Assembly: GCF_004348335.1 (NCBI RefSeq)
Contig: NZ_SMJW01000007.1
Coordinates: forward strand, 1-64,000
Source: Actinomadura bangladeshensis
GTDB taxonomy: Bacteria; Actinomycetota; Actinomycetes; Streptosporangiales; Streptosporangiaceae
Length of the DNA: 64,000 bases
Direction of reading: 5' to 3'
Position numbers and translations under genes: made by a program. Below, in pieces: positions 27,419 to 37,311 of the stretch (its first letter is position 1; every line of letters begins with the position of its first letter). Below the pieces are notes generated by a model. That model did not search any database. It saw nothing but the letters and a program-made list of their open reading frames with translations, and was not told the DNA's origin.

Positions 27419-27968
27419 CGCGACCCGCGACCGCAACCCGCCCGGCGCCTGGAACCTGGAGATCCAGGACATAGACGCCTCCACTCCCTCAAACTCTGGC
27501 TCTCCGGCAGCAAGATGGGCCAGGGCTACCTGGCCCGCTGGGACGGCTCCCGCTGGACGCAGGTAGACCTACCTCCAGCCAGTGCGGTGTCCACGAACGT
27601 CGACCGGGTCACCCGTCGTTGATCTGCGGCGTGTTGTTGTTATAAGCGCGTCGGAAGCAACAACACGCCGCAGATCAACGCACCCGGTGAGCCTTGGTGG
27701 ACACCGCACTAGAAGCCGTGGCCGACGACGTCTGGGCGGTCAACGGCTGCCTGGCCCGCTGGCAGAACGGCACCTGGACCACTTACGACATCGTTGCCTT
27801 TATCCACCGGATCCACGCGGTGAGGAGTTCGAAGTCGGGGCCCGTGACCGCAACGTCGTGATCAAGGTGTCCTTCAGTGCGCCCAGCAAGGAGTCCGCAG
27901 AGTTGGAGGCCCTCGCCAAGCCGATGGCCGAGACGGCCGTAGCCCTTCTGAGAGAGGCGGACCGCTAG
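27419..27968 (+). pseudogene. Decayed gene remnants, interrupted by the palindromic element
   Basis: No intact frame, but recognisable protein-like pieces. Left piece (about 27486-27580): LWLSGSKMGQGYLARWDGSRW in one frame. Right piece (about 27712-27800): EAVADDVWAVNGCLARWQNG in another. The two share a W-A-V/L-A-R-W pattern typical of propeller-type repeats. A third piece (about 27815-27968) ends NVVIKVSFSAPSKESAE through LLREADR and a stop and resembles the C-terminus of a secreted or lipoprotein-type domain. Frames differ, and a 130-bp element sits between the first two pieces. I read this as a gene or two broken by insertion and frameshift. From 27969 to 28066 I see nothing. Confidence 0.55.
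27581..27710. mobile_element. MITE-like palindromic element, 130 bp (contains hairpin repeat copy 2)
   Basis: Perfect 14-bp terminal inverted repeats, AGTGCGGTGTCCAC (27581-27594) and its complement (27697-27710), enclose an imperfect palindrome. The central 64 bp (27617-27680) is a hairpin that matches copy 1 at 21957-22020. No protein is encoded, and no clear target-site duplication is visible. It lies inside the decayed gene described for this interval. The structure fits a non-autonomous mobile element or a REP-type repeat. Confidence 0.6.
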
Positions 27969-28066
27969 CATCCGGCCCGGCCACGCCACCGCCCGCCGCA
28001 GCACCGTTCGCTCTGGCTCGACGACGGTGAGCCACTATGGGGCCCCCGCCGGCGCCGGTATCCGGT

Positions 28067-29395
28067 TCAACCGTCGGGGCGCCGGACGTGGGTCGCCCAA
28101 GACGGCGGATGGGCCTTGGCGGCTGCGATCGCCTTCGGAGTCGGGCGGCCGACTCTGACAGGGACGGCCCCGAGGGGCACTCCGAACACCCGCGCCCACG
28201 TCCGCCGCCAGCCGAGCATGCGTTCCCACTTCCGCAGCTCGCGGGCCTCCTCTCTCTTCTGCCGCCGCTCCACCTCGGCCCATGCGGCATCCTCATCGAG
28301 CGACCACGCGGGGCGGCGACGCATCAACTGCTCGACGTACCCGCTCTTCCAGTGGCCGCTGCCGGGCCTCAGCGCTCGCACCACATCCTCGGACAGGCCG
28401 AACAACCCGGCCACACTCGCATCGCTGAGGCGGGCGCCCGCCCTGGCCGCGGAGTCGAGGACGGCCGCGTGCCGATGGGCGTCCTGCCGCTCTACCTCCA
28501 CAACGGCGTTCTGGAGTTCGATGTCGGCCCGCGCCTGCAGAAGCCACGAGGGCGGATCCTCGGCCAGTTCCCGCAGCGCCGCGACCGGAACGTGCGCGCC
28601 GACATGCGGGACGTGTTCTGCGACGACCCACGCGGGGACGCCCAGCGCGGCCGAGACCTCCTCAGGATCTGCGAGATCCTCAGTGGCCCGCACCGCACGA
28701 GGAAGGATGTCCTCCAGCAGGGCTTCCGCCTCCCTCCGCGGCAGCTGGGCCCGGCGCATGACGGCAGTGAGTTGTTCGATGCCGGGATCGTCCAGGTGCC
28801 CGAGCTTCCTGAACGGACCCAGAGCCCCGCTGCTCGCCCGCATCAACGCCACGGCCCAGGTCAGCACCTCGATCTGCCCCGCGTCCGGGGCGGGTTTGCG
28901 CCGCTCGAGTTCGACTCGCACCACCGCGGCGAGTTCGGCGTTCCGTTTGCGCGTGGCCGCAGCCTTCCGCGCCGCCTGTTCCCGGTCGAGGACCCTCGCG
29001 GCGGCCCGCAGTTCGGCGTCCGCCCGGACGTGGTCGGCGAGCGCGTCCACGTCACCTGCGCGGTAGTAGACGACATGCAACACCTTGCCGTACTTGTGGA
29101 CGTCCTTCTCGGCGACCGGCGCCAGGCGGGCGGCCGCCGCCACCCGCTTGAACCGCTGAACGCTGATGCCGAGCCGGGCAGCGGATTCCGTAGCGTTGCA
29201 GTGACGCTCCTGCGCTAATCGCCGCCGCAGCCCGTCAAGGTCGTCCAGCGCCGCTCGCACCGACAGGGGATCGAAGCTGCGATCCGGAAGCCGCAGCAGC
29301 AAACTGCTCTCGGCCGCGAGCTCGACCTCCCACACCGCGAACCCGAGCACGGCCCGCACCTTCTCCCGCCTGATCCCCAGTGATCTCTTCGCCAT
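28067..29395 (-). CDS. Unknown actinobacterial protein with MerR-like helix-turn-helix
   Basis: 442-residue protein that I do not recognise. Residues about 68-125 (AARLGISVQRFKRVAAAARL, then YYRAGDVDALADHV) resemble a MerR/excisionase-type winged helix. The rest is helical and rich in Arg, Ala and Glu, without membrane segments. A basic tail follows (GVPLGAVPVRVGRPTPKA). The ATG at 29395 has an excellent AAGGAGG 7 nt upstream; the longer frame to 29497 has none. It is divergent from the pRiA4b ORF-3-like gene with about 130 bp between. The coding signal is good, but no function can be given. Confidence 0.8.
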   Translation of the reverse strand: MAKRSLGIRREKVRAVLGFAVWEVELAAESSLLLRLPDRSFDPLSVRAALDDLDGLRRRLAQERHCNATESAARLGISVQRFKRVAAAARLAPVAEKDVHKYGKVLHVVYYRAGDVDALADHVRADAELRAAARVLDREQAARKAAATRKRNAELAAVVRVELERRKPAPDAGQIEVLTWAVALMRASSGALGPFRKLGHLDDPGIEQLTAVMRRAQLPRREAEALLEDILPRAVRATEDLADPEEVSAALGVPAWVVAEHVPHVGAHVPVAALRELAEDPPSWLLQARADIELQNAVVEVERQDAHRHAAVLDSAARAGARLSDASVAGLFGLSEDVVRALRPGSGHWKSGYVEQLMRRRPAWSLDEDAAWAEVERRQKREEARELRKWERMLGWRRTWARVFGVPLGAVPVRVGRPTPKAIAAAKAHPPSWATHVRRPDG

Positions 29396-29526
29396 GGCTC
29401 GTCCTCCTTGCAACCCAGCAGCATGCCGAAGGGGTGTGACATTCCGTTGACCGACCGCCACCGGTCGCAATCGGAGTCGGCGCCGAAACGGCCTCACCAG
29501 GCCGGGGGTTACGGAAGCATGGGGTC

Positions 29527-31512
29527 GTGCGCATTCGCCGGATCACGATCACGCTGCTGGACATGCCCGTCCCCGTCTGGCGGACGCTGGAGGTCCCCGC
29601 CGGGACGACCCTCGCGGACCTGTACCCGGTCGTCCAGCAGGCCATGGGCTGGGACCTGCCCGGCCACCTGCACGTTTTCGAGACGCCCGGAGGACGGTAC
29701 GGAGACCCCGACTCCGAGTTGAAGATCGAGGACGCCGCCCAGGTGACCATCGACGAGGTCGCCCCCCGTTTCGAGTACCTCTACGACTTCGGGGACGGCT
29801 GGCGGCACGAGATCGTCGTGACGGAGACCCTCGCCGCCGATCCCGATGCGCGCTACCCGCGGCTGGTGAACGGCGCCGGCGCCTGCCCGCCCGAGGACAG
29901 CGGCGGCCCGATCGGGTACGCGACGATGCTCGAGGCGCTCGCCGACCCCGCACACGAGGACCACGGCCATTACCTGGAATGGACGGGCGGCGGCCACGAC
30001 CCGGCGGCCTTCGACCCGGCGTCCGCCGACCGCAGACTCCGCGCGGAACTCCCGGGCATCGACGAGTGGCTCGCCGAAGAACCGATTCCCGAAGCCATGC
30101 GCGCCAAGGCGTCCGGCATCGTCGAGATCACCGACGAATTCTGCCTCGGCCACCTCGACACCGCGTTCGCCGAACTCTGCCGCGTCACCACCGCGAAACT
30201 CGCCCGCAAGCGTCCGTCACCCCTCGCCCGCGGCGACCTGCGCATCTGGGCGGCCGGCATCGTGTACGCGATGGGCCGCGTCAACTTCCTCGGCGACGGG
30301 TCGCACCCTCTGCACAAGTCCGCCCACGAGATCTCCGTCCTGCTGGACGTCACGAAGACGACGATGCAGCAGAAGGCGTCCCGCGTTCTCGACATCTTGG
30401 AGATCGGCACGTTCGACCCGGATTTCGTGCACCCGGGCATTCAATCCCACCCTCTCCACCAGGCAGGAGAACTGCTGCGCCTGTTCTCCGGCCCGGAACC
30501 CGAACCGGTGCCGCTCGACGAACTACTCGACTCGATGGTCGACGGCATCCCCGGCGAAATCCTGGGAGAGCCCGACCCTCTCCAAGCGGAACTGTTCTTC
30601 TCCGAGATGATGGGTGCCTGGTGGGGACGGGAACTCACCGGCGCCGACATCGACGAGGTCTTCTGCGGCGGGCTCATCGACCGCGCCGCCGGCCGCCGCA
30701 CCCCGCAGTCCCTCGCCCTCCTGCGCGCCTTCGCCGTCCTGGCCCCGCCCCCGTTCGACGCCCGCGCCGCCCGGGCCGCGGACGACCTGTCGGCCGCCGG
30801 CGTCCCCGACCCGTCCTGGGCGGGAACCATCGGGAAGGTCCAACCCGGCGAATGCTGGACCTACTACGACATCTACGGGGACCAGCGCTCGCTCATCTGC
30901 CTGTTCTCCCGCGACTCCGGCCAGGACGTCCTCTGCGTCCTGATCGACGACTCCCTCGGCCGGATCGCCAAGGACGCCTACATCGCCGACCAGCCGGACC
31001 TGGTGCTCAGCGAACTCAAGGCACAGGCCCCCGGCGAACCCGCCGCCGTCCTGGAAACCATCGACCCCGCCATGGCCCGCGCTCTGCTGGAGGCCGCGTT
31101 CGCCAACACCACCGGGGACGCCCCGGTGAGCGAGAACTTCGGCGGTGACCGCGCGGCGGCACTGTGCCGCATCCGCGCCCTCCCGCCCGGAGGCGTCCTC
31201 GAACCCCTCCCCGTCCACGACGAAAAGGCCCGCCAAGCCATCGTCGGCGAATTCCTCAACGACCACCCGGACATGCCCGCCGAGCCCGTCCGCTGGATCG
31301 TCGACTACGGCTGCGACCACGACCTCGGCCGGCCGCTGCGCGTGAGCCCCGCCAAACTGGACCAGCTCATCCTCACCCCGACCCGCTTCTCCTTGGAAAG
31401 GGTCCTCCCCACCTGGACCCGCTGGGCCGCCGCCCGCCAGCACCTCCCCGAGGAAGCCCAGAAGGCCCTCGCCGAAATAGCCGACGAGCACGCAGCCCTC
31501 ATGCGACTCTGA
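29527..31512 (+). CDS. pRiA4b ORF-3-like / DUF6398-type fusion protein
   Basis: 661-residue protein. Residues 1-175 are the plasmid pRiA4b ORF-3 family (also known from IS1096 passenger proteins): RRITITLLDMPVPVWRTLEV, the YLYDFGDGWRHEIVV core and the YPRLVNGAGACPPEDSGGP motif. The middle (about 190-310) resembles DUF6398 with SGIVEITDEFCLGHLDTAF and HEISVLLDVTKTTMQQKASR. The C-terminal 350 residues are unassigned. The GTG at 29527 is the first start that gives the full family N-terminus. These proteins accompany mobile elements; biochemical activity is unknown. It converges on the large helicase gene with a 12-bp gap. Confidence 0.85.
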   Translation: MRIRRITITLLDMPVPVWRTLEVPAGTTLADLYPVVQQAMGWDLPGHLHVFETPGGRYGDPDSELKIEDAAQVTIDEVAPRFEYLYDFGDGWRHEIVVTETLAADPDARYPRLVNGAGACPPEDSGGPIGYATMLEALADPAHEDHGHYLEWTGGGHDPAAFDPASADRRLRAELPGIDEWLAEEPIPEAMRAKASGIVEITDEFCLGHLDTAFAELCRVTTAKLARKRPSPLARGDLRIWAAGIVYAMGRVNFLGDGSHPLHKSAHEISVLLDVTKTTMQQKASRVLDILEIGTFDPDFVHPGIQSHPLHQAGELLRLFSGPEPEPVPLDELLDSMVDGIPGEILGEPDPLQAELFFSEMMGAWWGRELTGADIDEVFCGGLIDRAAGRRTPQSLALLRAFAVLAPPPFDARAARAADDLSAAGVPDPSWAGTIGKVQPGECWTYYDIYGDQRSLICLFSRDSGQDVLCVLIDDSLGRIAKDAYIADQPDLVLSELKAQAPGEPAAVLETIDPAMARALLEAAFANTTGDAPVSENFGGDRAAALCRIRALPPGGVLEPLPVHDEKARQAIVGEFLNDHPDMPAEPVRWIVDYGCDHDLGRPLRVSPAKLDQLILTPTRFSLERVLPTWTRWAAARQHLPEEAQKALAEIADEHAALMRL

Positions 31513-31524
31513 AAACCGGCGCCC

Positions 31525-34500
31525 TCACGCCAGGACGATACGGTCCGGAAGCCCGTCGATCCGCCCTTCCTCCTGGAGTCTCAGGAGGTCCTCGGCGAAG
31601 GCACGGGCGATGTCGGGGCCGCGGCGGTTCCAGCCGAAGAAGCGGGCCGCGAGGGTGGTCAGTTCGGTCTCGTCCATGCCGGGGGATTCGCCGATGAGCC
31701 CGAGCAAGGCCGTCCGCCGCTCCGCGGGAGGGACCTCGGCGACTCTGCGGGCCGCCCCGTCTCCGGGCTCGCGCGGCACGACCGGACGTCCGCGCAGCGT
31801 GAGGGTGTCGCCGTCCTGCTCGACATCGGGATCGGCCCTGAGCAGGTCGCCGAGCGCCTGGTCGAGGTTGGCCCTGATCCGCGAGCCGATCTTGACACCC
31901 CAGACCGTCGCCGCCCGCCGGTAGAGGACGTCGCGCTGGATCGGCGCCTCGACTTCGAGAGTCTCCCTGAAGAGCCGCTGGAGTAGACTGCGCGACTCGG
32001 GCAGGTGCATCTCGTAGTAGTAGAGGTGCCCCTCGAGATGTGCCCGGCGGTACTGCGTCGCCCAGTCGCGTCGTTGCTCGTCTTCGACGGATTCCATGGT
32101 CACCCGTGGCGGCTCGGCCGCCTGCGGCGCTTCGGGGGCGATCACGACCGGGCCCGGCTCGTCGTCCGGCTCGGGTTCCTCCGCCGCCCGGGCGATGGCC
32201 GATGCGACGGCTTCGCGCAGCCGGGCCTCCGCCTCCGGACGGTCGCGGTACCAGTCGGTGCCCCAGATGCGGTACAGCTTCCAGCCGAGGCCGCGCAGCA
32301 CCTCTTCGCGCAGGCGGTCGCGGTCCCGCGCGGCCTTGGACGAGTGGTACATGGCGCCGTCGCACTCGATGCCCAGCGCGAACCGGCCCGGCAGGTCGGG
32401 GTGGCGCACCGCCATGTCGATCCGGTAGCCGCTCACGCCGACCTGCGGCTGGACGTCGTAACCCCAGCTCTCCAGGACGTCCAGCACTGATTCCTCGAAC
32501 GGGCTCTCGGGCGCGGCGTCGCCGGCGAGCGACCCTTGCTCCAGAACTGCGGGGCCGTGCTCGGCGTAGTCGAGGTACTTCTTGAAATGGTCGCGGCTCC
32601 TGTTGGCGCCCTCCCGGATGTCGGAGCCGGAGATGGACGAGACAACCTCGACGCGCCGCCGGGCGCGGGTCACGGCGACGTTGAGGCGCCGCCAGCCGTT
32701 CTCCCGGTTGAGCGGCCCGAACGCCATGGTGAGCCGACCGTCCGGGCCGGGCCCGTACCCGACGGAGATGAGGACGACGTCCCGCTCGTCGCCCTGGACG
32801 GTCTCCAGATTCTTGACGAAGAACCCATTGAGCCGGTCCTCGGCGAAGAACCGTTCGAGTTCGGGGTGCCCGGCGCGGGCCCGCTCCACCGCATCCTCGA
32901 TGGCCTGCGCCTGCGCGTCCGACATCGCGACCACGCCGAGGCTCAGTTTCGGCCGCGTCCGGTAGTGGTGTAGGACGCGTGCGGCGACGGCGTCCGCCTC
33001 GATCGAGTTGCGGCGGCTGCGCCCGCGCTCGTAGACGCCGGGCACCTTGGTGAACGTGACCCCCACGTCCTCGCCCGACTCGAACGCCCCGGGGAAGGTC
33101 ACGAGGCCGCCGCCGTAGAAACGGCGGTTGCTGAACGCGATGAGCCCTTCGTGGCGGCTCCGGTAGTGCCAGGACAGCGGCAGGCTGCGGATGAGGCCGC
33201 TGCCCTTGCACATGTCGAGAAGGGAGTCGAAGGAGTCGGGGACGTCCTCGTCGTACTCGTCGTCGTCGGAGTCGTCGGCCTGGGCGAAGAAGTCGGTCGG
33301 CGGCAGCTGCTTCTGGTCGCCCGCCACGATGAGAGAGTCGCCCCGGTACACGCAGTTGACCGCGTCCTGCGGCAGCACCTGCGACGCCTCGTCGAAGATG
33401 ACGACGTCGAAGCGGTACCCGGGCGGCAGGAACTGGCTGACCGTCAGCGGGCTCATCATGAAGCAGGGCTTCACCAGCGGGACGATGTCGGAGGTCTTGT
33501 CGAGCAGTGTCCGCACGGGCATGTGCCTGCTCTTCTTCTCGGCCTCCCGCTGGATGGTCGCGGCCTGCCCGACGTTGGACCGCGGACGGCGTGCGTTGCA
33601 CGCCTCGATCACCTGGGCGTGCGCGTTCTCGACCAGCGCGCGGTCGAGGGCGCGGAACTGCTCGATGAGCTTGTCCCGCTCGACCGCCCGGACGGGGCGG
33701 AGCCGCGAGTCGCCGGCCATGACCTGCTCGGCCCAGGCTTCGAGGACGGCCCGTTCCACGGCCCGCGGGAACGCCGCCCCGTCCAGTCCCTTCCCGGCGG
33801 CGCGGACGATCAGCCCGTCCAGCCCGGACCGGCGCAGGACGGCGCGGGCCTCATCGAAGGAGCGCCACTCGTCGGGACCGGACCGGTCCGCGGCGAGCAG
33901 GCCGGTGAGTTCATCGAGCGCCGCCGGGGACCCGGTGAGCCGCCCCTGCAACTCGGTCCGCCGCGCGGCGCCGAAAAGCTGGACGAAATCGGTGACCGCG
34001 GCCCGGAACGCGGCCCACACCCCGCGCAGATCCTCATCGGGGCGGGCCGCGAGAAGTGCGTGAGCCGCCTGCTCGGGCATGGCCTCGTCCGCCGCGCGCA
34101 CACCGGCGACCCAAGCGAGGGCGCTCGAGAGCCCGGTCGTGTCCGTTTCCAGCCCGGCGTAGAGAGCGCCCAGCAGTTCCTCGTCGCGGCCCTTCCGCGC
34201 CAAGAACTCCCGGCGTTCGGCGCGCACCGCCTCGACCCGGGCGGCGATGCCGCGCGCCTGCCCGAGCGTGAGCGACGCCGGCGCCGCGAGCACCGGCCGC
34301 ACCTCGGCGATCAGCTCGGCGCCGGCCGCCAGCGGCCGGAGATGGGCCGAATACCAGGCGGCGGCGTCGGCGAGGGTTCCGGCCGCGAGCCTTGGACGTC
34401 CCCCGGGCCGCGGTGCCGGGATGAGCGTCCGCCGCCACCGGTCGATCCGCTCGCGGGCATGGTCGGCGGCGGCGCAGGCGTTGAGATCGGGACGGCCGTC

Positions 34501-36984
34501 GGCACCGACCTGCTCGGCGAGCGCGGACGGGAAGTTCAGCCCTGCGGTGAGCCGGCCGATCTCCTCGGCGCCCTCCAGCAGCTCCCGTACGAGTGGGAAG
34601 TCGGTGTGCTCGCCCTGCCAGTAGCGTCCGAGGTACCTGCCCTGCGAAGCGGCGGCCTGCTGTAGGGCCATCGCCGCGTCGTACCAGGCGAGCGCCTGCG
34701 GCAGCCGTTCACCGGCCTCCTTGGTCCATTCACCCGACACGGTCAGCCCGGCGAGCACCCGCTTGTCGCCCCGGTGGCCGCTGGAGAGCTTCCCGAGCCC
34801 GTGGGCCTCGCCGAACCGCCGGACGAGCCCGGGGAAGTCGGGCACGGTGAGGATGCCCTCGGTGAACACCTGGCCCGCCGCGGCCCTGGCCTGGGCGAGC
34901 GCGCTCACGCGGCTTTCGAGTTCTGCGGCGGCGCGGGCCGCCGCATCCCGGCCCTCCCGGGTCAGCCAGGCAGCTTCGGGACGGTGCCGCCGGCGCGCGA
35001 ACTCCGTCAGCCTGCACATTGCGAGAGCCTGGTCGACGGTCTCCGGGGCAGGCATCCCGTAGACGGCGGCCACGTCGCCGAGCCACGACTGGGCGTTGCG
35101 CAGCGTCTCCGCCAGCTCAGCGAAGTCGGTGCCGAGCCCCCGCAGCCACTCCTCGGTGAGCCCCGAAAGATCAAGGCCCTCCGTGGAGAGCCCGGCCAGC
35201 GCGACCTCCTCAGCGGACGCCTCGGTCTCGATCCCGAGGGGCAGCCGGTCCCAGTCCGGCCCGATCTCGCGGGCGAGGGCGCCGACCGAGGTCCGCAGCG
35301 AGCCCAGCCGTCCGGTGAACCCGCTCACCTCGTCCCGCAATGCCGGTAGGTCGGGGACGGTGAGCCACGACTCCGGGACGTCCGGACGCCCGGCCGTGGC
35401 GTCGAGCAGGGCGAGCAGCCGTTCGGTGGCGCCGAGTTCCCCGAGCCCGAGCGGCTCGGTGAGATCGGCGTGCGCCGCGAGGTGCCGCTGGAGCTCGTCG
35501 GCTCGCTCGCGCAGCAGTTGCAGCCGCATCTGCGGCTGCCCGGCCCCGGTGAGGTCCCGCCATGCGAAGCCGGGCCCCTCGGCCACCGGCCGCCATGCAC
35601 CGCCCACCCTTTCCGCCGCCGCGCGGACGTCCTGGAGCCCTTCGGCGGTCAGACCGTCCGGCAGGGCGGTGGGCAGTGCCGGGACGTCGGCCAGGGTGCT
35701 CAGCCGGCCGATCACGTCGTGCAGGGTCAGCCTCAGCGGCGGCCGGGTCTCGTTCATCGCCGCCGCATACGCCGAAAGCTCCCGGCGGGTGCGCAGGAGC
35801 CGCTGCCGGTCCTCCTCCGTCCCGGCGCGGACGGCCTTGGGACGCTGGGAGAGGGCCTCGCCCAGCGTCTTCGCGACCTCCTTGCGGCTCGCGTGGTGGC
35901 TGTGCAGCGCCAGCACGAACGCACCGAGCCCCACGTCGTCCAGGCGGTTGCGCACCACGTCCAGCGCGGCGGCCTTCTCGCTGACGAACAGGACGCTGCG
36001 GCCCTTGTGCATGAGCGCCGCGATCATGTTGGCGATGGTCTGGCTCTTACCGGTGCCGGGCGGGCCGTCCATGATGAACGACCGGCCGTCGAGCGCCGCC
36101 GCGACGCACTGGCGCTGCGACGAGTCGGCGTCCAGGACCAGCGGCGTCAGCTCGGGCGGCTGGAGCTCATCGATCCTCTCGGCATCGATGGGCTCGAAGT
36201 ACAGCGCGTCCTCGGGCAGGTGCGCGGCCTCGCCGAGCCCGATGGCCCGCACCAGTGGATGTGCCAGGACCTGGTCCTCGTGGTCGAGCAGGTCCCGGTA
36301 CATCGCCTCCTTGTGGGAGCGGAAAGTGGCGAGCACGACGTCCTCGGTGACCTCCCAGTCCGGGTGCCCCGCGACGGCGGCGCGCACGACCGAGAGCGTG
36401 CCGGGCAGGTCCTTCATGCTGTCGGGGTCGGGCCACTCCAGTCCGAGCTGCTGCATCTTAACGCTCAGCGCCGGGTTGGGGACCACGTCCTCGCTCTGCT
36501 CCGTGACGAGCCTGAACACGCCGGGGCCGAGCCGGTCGAGCCGCACCGGGACGAGCAGCAGCGGCGCCAGGTTGAAGCCCTCCGCGCCGGGCTCGCGCCA
36601 CTTGAGGAACGCCACGCCGAGCTGCAGGGTCCACAGCCCGGTGTCGTTGAACAACTGGTTGGAGTCGCGGTAGAGCTTGCGGAGTGAGGCGTCAAGCGCG
36701 AGCCGGGTGTTCTTCTGAGTGACGATCCCGGCGGTGTCCGCGAGCGTGACCAGCCCCTCGTCCTCGGCGTCGTCCTCGGGCAGCTCGGCGAACCGAAGTC
36801 CCGAGTCGAGCCCGATGAGCAGCGGACCGGCCGCGGGCGACCGAATGGCGAGCGTGGCCGTGCGGGTGTGCCGGAAGTTCAGGAGCCGGTTCCGCCCCGT
36901 CAGATCGATGAGGTTGTCGCGCCATTTGCCCAGCACAGTCCGCAGGTGCGTGCGCGGCAGCTCGTCCATCATCGAGTCCCCCAT
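31525..36984 (-). CDS. DUF4011 / SF1 helicase / endonuclease / DUF3320 protein
   Basis: Very large protein, about 1819 residues. Residues 1-230 are DUF4011 (GKWRDNLIDLTGRNRLLNF). Walker A is MDGPPGTGKSQTIANMI near residue 310. Walker B is VVIFDEASQVLPQDA near 1190, with GDQKQLPPTDFF after it and the helicase motif LSWHYRSRHEGLIAFSN. Near 1500-1600 lies a PD-(D/E)xK/DUF559-type nuclease (GYRIDMAV, then ALGIECDGAMYH and LGWKLYRIWGTDWYR). A DUF3320 domain ends the protein. It is thus a helicase-nuclease fusion, a type often found in defence islands. The start is ATG 36984 (AGGAGG 11 nt upstream) or GTG 36993. No partner gene is obvious. Confidence 0.92.
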   Translation of the reverse strand: MGDSMMDELPRTHLRTVLGKWRDNLIDLTGRNRLLNFRHTRTATLAIRSPAAGPLLIGLDSGLRFAELPEDDAEDEGLVTLADTAGIVTQKNTRLALDASLRKLYRDSNQLFNDTGLWTLQLGVAFLKWREPGAEGFNLAPLLLVPVRLDRLGPGVFRLVTEQSEDVVPNPALSVKMQQLGLEWPDPDSMKDLPGTLSVVRAAVAGHPDWEVTEDVVLATFRSHKEAMYRDLLDHEDQVLAHPLVRAIGLGEAAHLPEDALYFEPIDAERIDELQPPELTPLVLDADSSQRQCVAAALDGRSFIMDGPPGTGKSQTIANMIAALMHKGRSVLFVSEKAAALDVVRNRLDDVGLGAFVLALHSHHASRKEVAKTLGEALSQRPKAVRAGTEEDRQRLLRTRRELSAYAAAMNETRPPLRLTLHDVIGRLSTLADVPALPTALPDGLTAEGLQDVRAAAERVGGAWRPVAEGPGFAWRDLTGAGQPQMRLQLLRERADELQRHLAAHADLTEPLGLGELGATERLLALLDATAGRPDVPESWLTVPDLPALRDEVSGFTGRLGSLRTSVGALAREIGPDWDRLPLGIETEASAEEVALAGLSTEGLDLSGLTEEWLRGLGTDFAELAETLRNAQSWLGDVAAVYGMPAPETVDQALAMCRLTEFARRRHRPEAAWLTREGRDAAARAAAELESRVSALAQARAAAGQVFTEGILTVPDFPGLVRRFGEAHGLGKLSSGHRGDKRVLAGLTVSGEWTKEAGERLPQALAWYDAAMALQQAAASQGRYLGRYWQGEHTDFPLVRELLEGAEEIGRLTAGLNFPSALAEQVGADGRPDLNACAAADHARERIDRWRRTLIPAPRPGGRPRLAAGTLADAAAWYSAHLRPLAAGAELIAEVRPVLAAPASLTLGQARGIAARVEAVRAERREFLARKGRDEELLGALYAGLETDTTGLSSALAWVAGVRAADEAMPEQAAHALLAARPDEDLRGVWAAFRAAVTDFVQLFGAARRTELQGRLTGSPAALDELTGLLAADRSGPDEWRSFDEARAVLRRSGLDGLIVRAAGKGLDGAAFPRAVERAVLEAWAEQVMAGDSRLRPVRAVERDKLIEQFRALDRALVENAHAQVIEACNARRPRSNVGQAATIQREAEKKSRHMPVRTLLDKTSDIVPLVKPCFMMSPLTVSQFLPPGYRFDVVIFDEASQVLPQDAVNCVYRGDSLIVAGDQKQLPPTDFFAQADDSDDDEYDEDVPDSFDSLLDMCKGSGLIRSLPLSWHYRSRHEGLIAFSNRRFYGGGLVTFPGAFESGEDVGVTFTKVPGVYERGRSRRNSIEADAVAARVLHHYRTRPKLSLGVVAMSDAQAQAIEDAVERARAGHPELERFFAEDRLNGFFVKNLETVQGDERDVVLISVGYGPGPDGRLTMAFGPLNRENGWRRLNVAVTRARRRVEVVSSISGSDIREGANRSRDHFKKYLDYAEHGPAVLEQGSLAGDAAPESPFEESVLDVLESWGYDVQPQVGVSGYRIDMAVRHPDLPGRFALGIECDGAMYHSSKAARDRDRLREEVLRGLGWKLYRIWGTDWYRDRPEAEARLREAVASAIARAAEEPEPDDEPGPVVIAPEAPQAAEPPRVTMESVEDEQRRDWATQYRRAHLEGHLYYYEMHLPESRSLLQRLFRETLEVEAPIQRDVLYRRAATVWGVKIGSRIRANLDQALGDLLRADPDVEQDGDTLTLRGRPVVPREPGDGAARRVAEVPPAERRTALLGLIGESPGMDETELTTLAARFFGWNRRGPDIARAFAEDLLRLQEEGRIDGLPDRIVLA

Positions 36985-37311
36985 ACGGTCCACTCCCTCC
37001 TGACAGGACCCGGCAGCGAGGTCTCAGCCAGGGACCGAAACGATTCTGACACTTCACTTCCTGTGCGAACGGGTCCGGATGAGGACACGAGACGGATGTG
37101 CACCATGGGACGCGCGACCCGCCCCACCGGTTGTCCGTTGGCGATCACCGAACACAGAGTTATTGTGAATGTGATCGACCACGAGACTGCGACAGGATAA
37201 GCAAGCCCCGGCTCCTCTAAGGCAGGCGGTCGTGGCCGATGAGCACGCCGCCGGCCGGCGGGACGGCCTCGCCGCTTACCGCGGCCCTCCCGCTGCGGAG
37301 CCGCGGGGCGT
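36985..37311. other. Intergenic interval upstream of the large helicase
   Basis: About 330 bp between two minus-strand genes. The half next to the helicase should carry its promoter, and the other half is downstream of the solute-binding gene. Short GC-rich inverted segments occur near 37240-37315, but I could not define a clean terminator. No gene seen. Confidence 0.5.
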
